Shown here one piece after another: positions 4,846-8,692 of a stretch of 8,692 nucleotides of DNA (position 1 is the first letter of the stretch; the number at the start of each line of letters is the position of its first letter). The DNA lies in assembly GCA_030689795.1 (NCBI GenBank), contig JAUYEO010000290.1, positions 1-8,692 of the forward strand, in the 5' to 3' direction. The notes beneath the pieces are model-generated. The model was not told the DNA's origin and did not search any database. It saw only the letters and a list, made by a program, of their open reading frames with translations. Both the position numbers and the translations under genes were made by a program. Source of the stretch: Desulfobacterales bacterium. Lineage in GTDB: Bacteria; Desulfobacterota; Desulfobacteria; Desulfobacterales; RPRI01.

Positions 4846-5424
4846 ATGAAAAAAACTGCACAGATATTAAGAAATGAGGAAGGATCTGTAATCCTTGTCG
4901 CCATGATCATAATGGTGCTTCTGCTTGTCATGGGGATAAGCGCGACAAACATGAGCAGCATCGAAATGCAGATTCTTCGTAACGCCATATTTCAAAAACA
5001 GGAGTTTTACTTTACCGAGGGCGGCATGGTGGAAGTGGCGACCGATGTCAATCTGGCAAGCGCGGACAGGGTGGGAACAGCAGCAGGCCGGACAAGTGAA
5101 GACAACACTTACGCAGTCACAAACATAGATACACCCGTGATACTAACGGAAACCGTGTATGATAATACCAGGTATGAAAACCCGACAGCGGCTGAGGTCA
5201 ATAATTATACAGATGCAAGTTGGCCGGTTAATTATGACGGGAGCGGGAATGAATATGCATACAGGGTCTATTTTAAAGGCCAGGGGCCGATGCCGAAAGG
5301 TTATGGAGCCGGTTTCGGCTCTTACATATTTGACATAACGGTAAGAAAACAGAGCGCCGATGCAGCTTCGGCTGCATCCACTATCATAAATGAAGGATTC
5401 AGGAAGATCGGGCCCAAGGGCTGA
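4846..5424 (+). CDS. pilX: Type IV minor pilin PilX
   Basis: The 192-residue product has a 13-residue leader, MKKTAQILRNEEG, and then SVILVAMIIMVLLLVMGISA, a long hydrophobic helix. Position +5 of the mature form is Val18 rather than Glu, as is usual in PilX and the related GspK pseudopilins, which sit first in the tip complex. NMSSIEMQILRNAIFQKQEF followed by YFTEGGMVEV (about 35-64) matches the PilX 'm...E..m..N......A...AE.g' signature. The remaining globular part (YAYRVYFKG, SYIFDITVRKQS) is beta-rich and poorly conserved in the family. The Shine-Dalgarno is weak (AAAGG, 4832-4836, 9 nt before the ATG) and lies just after a palindromic repeat element. The last codons contain a perfect UUCG-capped hairpin. 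The stop overlaps the ATG of a 13-codon mini-ORF. Confidence 0.83.
   Translation: MKKTAQILRNEEGSVILVAMIIMVLLLVMGISATNMSSIEMQILRNAIFQKQEFYFTEGGMVEVATDVNLASADRVGTAAGRTSEDNTYAVTNIDTPVILTETVYDNTRYENPTAAEVNNYTDASWPVNYDGSGNEYAYRVYFKGQGPMPKGYGAGFGSYIFDITVRKQSADAASAASTIINEGFRKIGPKG
5359..5378 (+). promoter_or_regulatory. UUCG-capped hairpin at the 3' end of pilX
   Basis: GATGCAGC (5359-5366), TTCG, GCTGCATC (5371-5378) forms a perfect 8-bp stem closed as C(UUCG)G, the most stable tetraloop type. It is 43 nt before the pilX stop and encodes part of SADAASAAS. There is no T-run, so it may act in RNA processing or 3'-end protection, or may have no role. Confidence 0.5.
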
Positions 5425-5465
5425 TGTTCAGTTTAAATCGGCCGTATATAAGGAGGAGATTATGA
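5424..5465 (+). CDS. Possible 13-codon coupling mini-ORF between pilX and pilY1
   Basis: ATG 5424 overlaps the pilX stop (TGATG) and the frame ends at TGA 5463-5465, overlapping the pilY1 start (ATGA). It encodes MFSLNRPYIRRRL. The three Arg codons AGG AGG AGA are the pilY1 Shine-Dalgarno itself. A weak AAGGG (5416-5420) sits 3 nt upstream. It may let ribosomes pass from pilX to pilY1, or may be coincidence; the peptide resembles nothing I know. Confidence 0.25.
   Translation: MFSLNRPYIRRRL
5451..5456 (+). promoter_or_regulatory. Strong Shine-Dalgarno of pilY1
   Basis: AGGAGG lies 5 nt before ATG 5462 and is the best ribosome site in the operon. Confidence 0.75.
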
Positions 5466-8400
5466 AACCGAATATAAAGTCAGTTAGTAGAACAAATGGC
5501 GGAAATAAAATTAAGCCGGGTATTTTTTACGGTATTTTAATACTCTTATTTCTGTCTGCAGCCGGCGCCATCGTTTCCTTTGCAGACGACACGGACATAT
5601 ACAAGCCGAAGGTAAAGCACAATGTAATGATCCTGATGGATTCATCAGGAAGCATGGCATGGCCTATTTATGAAAATACGATAAATTATGCCGAGTTTTA
5701 TGACTATGTATGCGTAAACAGGAGCACCTGGACCGATTCCTATGATGAAGCTGATACAGATGGGAGTAATCATGGAATAAACGCTTCATATTATGGGCCA
5801 GGAACCCCTCCAAAAAAGGAAAGAACGAAAATATATTTAATTTACGCGAATACGGGATATTCAACCAGCCTGACAGGCGATGCCGGAAACCCCGGACTTT
5901 CCTGGTATTTAGACGGCTCTGCCGATATGGGTACTTATCTGAGTTCAGATGGTGAGCTTGTGGATGCGGAAGGGGATAAACCTCAAAATGATGATGGATC
6001 AGCAAACCCTGCCTATGGTGGCCGCATTAAAACGGTGGATGTTGTGGTTGGAGGTGAAACGGTTAAGATGATAACCATTGACGGGCAGCGTCTCCCGAAT
6101 GGGAAAGATATTGCCCTTCACGACTGGCGTGACAACCCCGACGGCTCAAGGGTTGACAACGGTTTATCAGGCATGGTCCAGGCGCCTGGATATTATTTCA
6201 GCGGTTATTTTAAGAATGGTATAAGCTCTGCTGAAAGAAATAGAATAGTGACTGATCCTCTCTCATGTTATACATCCGATCCTTTAGTTGCGAAAGCTGC
6301 GGCAGACCCGGAACGATGTTATTTTTTCGCAACCGGCAACTATATCAACATGCAGATGGTTTTTAATCTATGGGTTTATGCAGGAAGCTGGAAAAAAGCG
6401 TGGTCCTACTGCGAATATCCTCCGGGAGTGACTTACCAGACCGTTCCTTTTAATCTTGTTTCCAAGAATTATTCCGGCAATGCCCCGCAAAATTATGATT
6501 CAAACGCCGACTCCACCGTAAACTATGTTATTTATAACGCACTGTCGGGCAAAATGAAGATCTATTTCAGCGATATTCTCCTCTGGTATAATAATAATAA
6601 CCAGTGCGACAGGATTGAACTCTATGATGAAAACGGAGATCTCAAATATACATATAAGAACAAATCGGCAGCGTTCTGGTCGGACTGGGTGACAGGGAAA
6701 AAAATTACCGTGCGGTATGTAACGTATAACAATGTTCAGAATCGGAAATGGAAAATCGATAAATACCAGTACGAGTCGATTGGCACAGGGGGAACGTACA
6801 AGTTTGATATCAGGCTTGCTGTTGCGAAAGAGGCAATAATTAATGTTATTGAAACCACGAGAGGCAAGATCAACTGGGGCCTTATGACATTCGATAAATC
6901 AGGCGGTGCTGACGGCGGTGAACTTCCCCCCCAGGTGCCTATAAACCCCAGTTTCAATGACGATCAGCAGAAACAGAGCATCATAAACCAGCTTGGAAAT
7001 ATAACAGCAACAGGTGGCACACCCCTTGGCGAGGCCCTGCAGGATGTTTTTACATATTTTCACAGTCACATCAACCAGATTCACAGGGACTGCAACAAGA
7101 ACTTTGTTATCACATTGACCGACGGGTTCGCGTCAGCAGACACCGAGTGGGCCAGGATATCGAGTACTCTCAATTTCCAAACGAATGCCGCTCTTCATGA
7201 CAGCGTCCAGTACACGCTTGATCCTATGCAGTATTCGACTCCGGCAAATGATTACTATGACGACATAGCGGGCTATATGTATTCACATAGCTGGCTTGAT
7301 TATACGGCTGTGGCAGAGGCGAACAGGGAGGATTCCGCTGACAATTTAACTGTCCATAATATCGGTTTCAGCCTCGATTCGCCTATGCTGCAGCATGCTT
7401 CTGATTTGGGAGGCGGTATTTACCTTACGGCATATTCAAAAGACCAGCTTGTAAGCGCGTTCCATGCCCTCGGCATCCTGATCGGCGAATATACGTCATA
7501 TACCGCGCCGGTTGTTTCCGTTGACGAGGCGAACAGGGTGCAGTCCGGCGATAAGCTCTACATGGCTCTTTTCAAGCCCAACCAGGATACTTACTGGTCC
7601 GGAAACCTCAAGAAATACGGTCTTGCCTATGGCATAGCTACAGGCTGCGGAAGGAATAAGGAATGGTTTGTTGTGGACAAAACCGGAAAGGAAGCCACAA
7701 CATGCGACGGTGAAATGATCCCGGAGAGTTCATCTTTCTGGTCAACGGTAAATGACGGCGGCGAGGTTGAAAAAGGAGGCGCTGGTAAAAAGCTTTATGA
7801 TTCAATTCCATCCAGTGTTGCCAATCCTATCACCACGAGTAACGCCGGCAGTATCAGAAATATTTATACAAAAACAAGCGCTTCATCGGGCCTTGTGAGA
7901 GTTGCTACCGATACCAGTACTCTTACAAATGCCGATTTTGGTGTTGGCGCAGTGGGCGATCCTGACGCGGATATGGACAGGTACAAGATAATAAACTTTT
8001 TGTACGGATACACATACGATGCCCACGACGGGACAACCGGAACTCTGGGGGCTCCGGTTGAAAAGAGTTCCTGGCCGATGGGCCCGATAATTCATGCAAC
8101 ACCCAAGATCATCGATTATTTAGACACCGACGGCAGCCTTCTTCATCGCTATATTGCCGTTGGAGCAAACGACGGCATGCTGCATGTCTTTGATGATGCT
8201 GACGGGAGGGAGATATTTGCCTTTGTTCCGACCGCTGTGCTTACAAAATTGCAGGAATTTGATCCGACTCTTGCCGAGCCGAAGAGAAAAGTTTATACGG
8301 TGGACAGCTCTCCGATGCTCATAAAAAAATCAGACGGAGATCTTCTCCTTGTTTTCGGCTTGAGGCGCGGCGGAAGAGCCTATTACGCCCTTAATGTTAC

Positions 8401-8692
8401 AAGTCCAACACCCAGCTCCTGGAGCTTTGAGTGGGAGGTAAGCAACAACACATCCGGCATGGGAGAGCTTGGTTATACCATGCCGATGCCTCAGCCTCTC
8501 AAGATAAAAACAGGAGATACAACCTATAAAAATGTTCTGCTTATTCCCGGCGGTTATGATGTGGCTGAAGACAGGCCCATAGCAACTGCCAACAATGACT
8601 ATTACCTTACAACAACTCACTATGATACAATGGGACGCGGCATATTTTTAGTTGATGCCGCTTCGGGGCTTCCGCTTAACGGGACTGATTTC
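5462..8692 (+). CDS. pilY1: Type IV pilus tip adhesin PilY1 (3' partial)
   Basis: The frame is open for 1077 codons to the window edge. A signal peptide is evident: a basic N-terminus to residue 18, a hydrophobic core (about 21-40) and a likely cleavage after SFA (41). A von Willebrand A domain follows: VMILMDSSGSM gives the MIDAS D60-x-S62-x-S64, and helix RLAVAKEAIINVIE (451-464), strand INWGLMTF, TGGTPLGEAL (517-526) and VITLTDG with Asp554 complete it. About 385 residues separate the MIDAS loop from that helix, and this insert includes a CUB-like segment (about 330-438). MGPIIHATP (873-881) and VGANDGMLHVFD (from about 900) open the C-terminal PilC/PilY1 beta-propeller, which runs off the window; the propeller calcium loop is therefore not visible. 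PilY1 is exported and carried on the pilus tip by the minor pilins encoded upstream, where it acts in adhesion, pilus extension and surface sensing. The strong ribosome site and intact MIDAS suggest a functional gene. Confidence 0.92.
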   Translation, partial: MKPNIKSVSRTNGGNKIKPGIFYGILILLFLSAAGAIVSFADDTDIYKPKVKHNVMILMDSSGSMAWPIYENTINYAEFYDYVCVNRSTWTDSYDEADTDGSNHGINASYYGPGTPPKKERTKIYLIYANTGYSTSLTGDAGNPGLSWYLDGSADMGTYLSSDGELVDAEGDKPQNDDGSANPAYGGRIKTVDVVVGGETVKMITIDGQRLPNGKDIALHDWRDNPDGSRVDNGLSGMVQAPGYYFSGYFKNGISSAERNRIVTDPLSCYTSDPLVAKAAADPERCYFFATGNYINMQMVFNLWVYAGSWKKAWSYCEYPPGVTYQTVPFNLVSKNYSGNAPQNYDSNADSTVNYVIYNALSGKMKIYFSDILLWYNNNNQCDRIELYDENGDLKYTYKNKSAAFWSDWVTGKKITVRYVTYNNVQNRKWKIDKYQYESIGTGGTYKFDIRLAVAKEAIINVIETTRGKINWGLMTFDKSGGADGGELPPQVPINPSFNDDQQKQSIINQLGNITATGGTPLGEALQDVFTYFHSHINQIHRDCNKNFVITLTDGFASADTEWARISSTLNFQTNAALHDSVQYTLDPMQYSTPANDYYDDIAGYMYSHSWLDYTAVAEANREDSADNLTVHNIGFSLDSPMLQHASDLGGGIYLTAYSKDQLVSAFHALGILIGEYTSYTAPVVSVDEANRVQSGDKLYMALFKPNQDTYWSGNLKKYGLAYGIATGCGRNKEWFVVDKTGKEATTCDGEMIPESSSFWSTVNDGGEVEKGGAGKKLYDSIPSSVANPITTSNAGSIRNIYTKTSASSGLVRVATDTSTLTNADFGVGAVGDPDADMDRYKIINFLYGYTYDAHDGTTGTLGAPVEKSSWPMGPIIHATPKIIDYLDTDGSLLHRYIAVGANDGMLHVFDDADGREIFAFVPTAVLTKLQEFDPTLAEPKRKVYTVDSSPMLIKKSDGDLLLVFGLRRGGRAYYALNVTSPTPSSWSFEWEVSNNTSGMGELGYTMPMPQPLKIKTGDTTYKNVLLIPGGYDVAEDRPIATANNDYYLTTTHYDTMGRGIFLVDAASGLPLNGTDF

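Noticed and set aside
5664..6005. 113-codon open frame on the minus strand
   Set aside because: Antisense to pilY1; its His- and Arg-rich translation is typical of a shadow frame.
7015..7030. Second sigma-54-like match, TGGCACACCCCTTGGC
   Set aside because: It lies inside pilY1, encodes the conserved GGTPLG motif, and has GG where the -12 GC should be; no gene starts downstream.

Overview
The window looks like a bacterial chromosome segment of moderate GC, most like a Gram-negative deltaproteobacterium (Desulfobacterota) or a relative. This is an inference from gene content: a long-form PurQ directly coupled to PurL, a GspH/FimT-PilW-PilV-PilX-PilY1 pilus operon behind a sigma-54-type promoter, and dispersed palindromic repeats. 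No marker gene fixes the taxon.

Layout. Positions 2-178 are the last 58 codons of purL, whose stop overlaps the purQ start (ATGA), so purQ begins at 175 rather than 148. These two genes encode the FGAM synthase synthetase and glutaminase subunits of purine synthesis. An 88-bp gap holds a promoter-like sequence that would give a nearly leaderless mRNA for an AAA_14/DUF4143 ATPase (1079-2299). A 478-bp stretch (2300-2777) follows, with no intact gene. It holds an imperfect inverted repeat, a decayed minus-strand ORF that resembles an internally deleted minimal nucleotidyltransferase, and a well-matched sigma-54 (-24/-12) site.

From 2778 to the right edge, five genes on the + strand form a minor-pilin/tip-adhesin operon of the type IV pilus: a GspH/FimT pseudopilin, PilW, PilV, PilX and the large tip protein PilY1, which is cut by the window edge after 1077 codons. 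In known systems these minor pilins form the initiating complex at the pilus tip, and PilY1 is presented there as a calcium-dependent adhesin and mechanosensor. The operon carries several RNA-level features: a stem-loop before the pilV ribosome site, a palindromic repeat element in the pilV-pilX gap, a perfect UUCG-capped hairpin at the end of pilX, and a 13-codon mini-ORF that links the pilX stop to the pilY1 start.

I do not see a wholly undescribed system. The most interesting points are a CUB-like beta-sandwich apparently inserted into the von Willebrand A domain of PilY1, the tandem 15-bp repeats that lengthen the PilW leader peptide, the Asp-rich calcium-site-like stretch in PilW, the sigma-54 promoter, and the hexanucleotide repeat inside the 3' end of purL.
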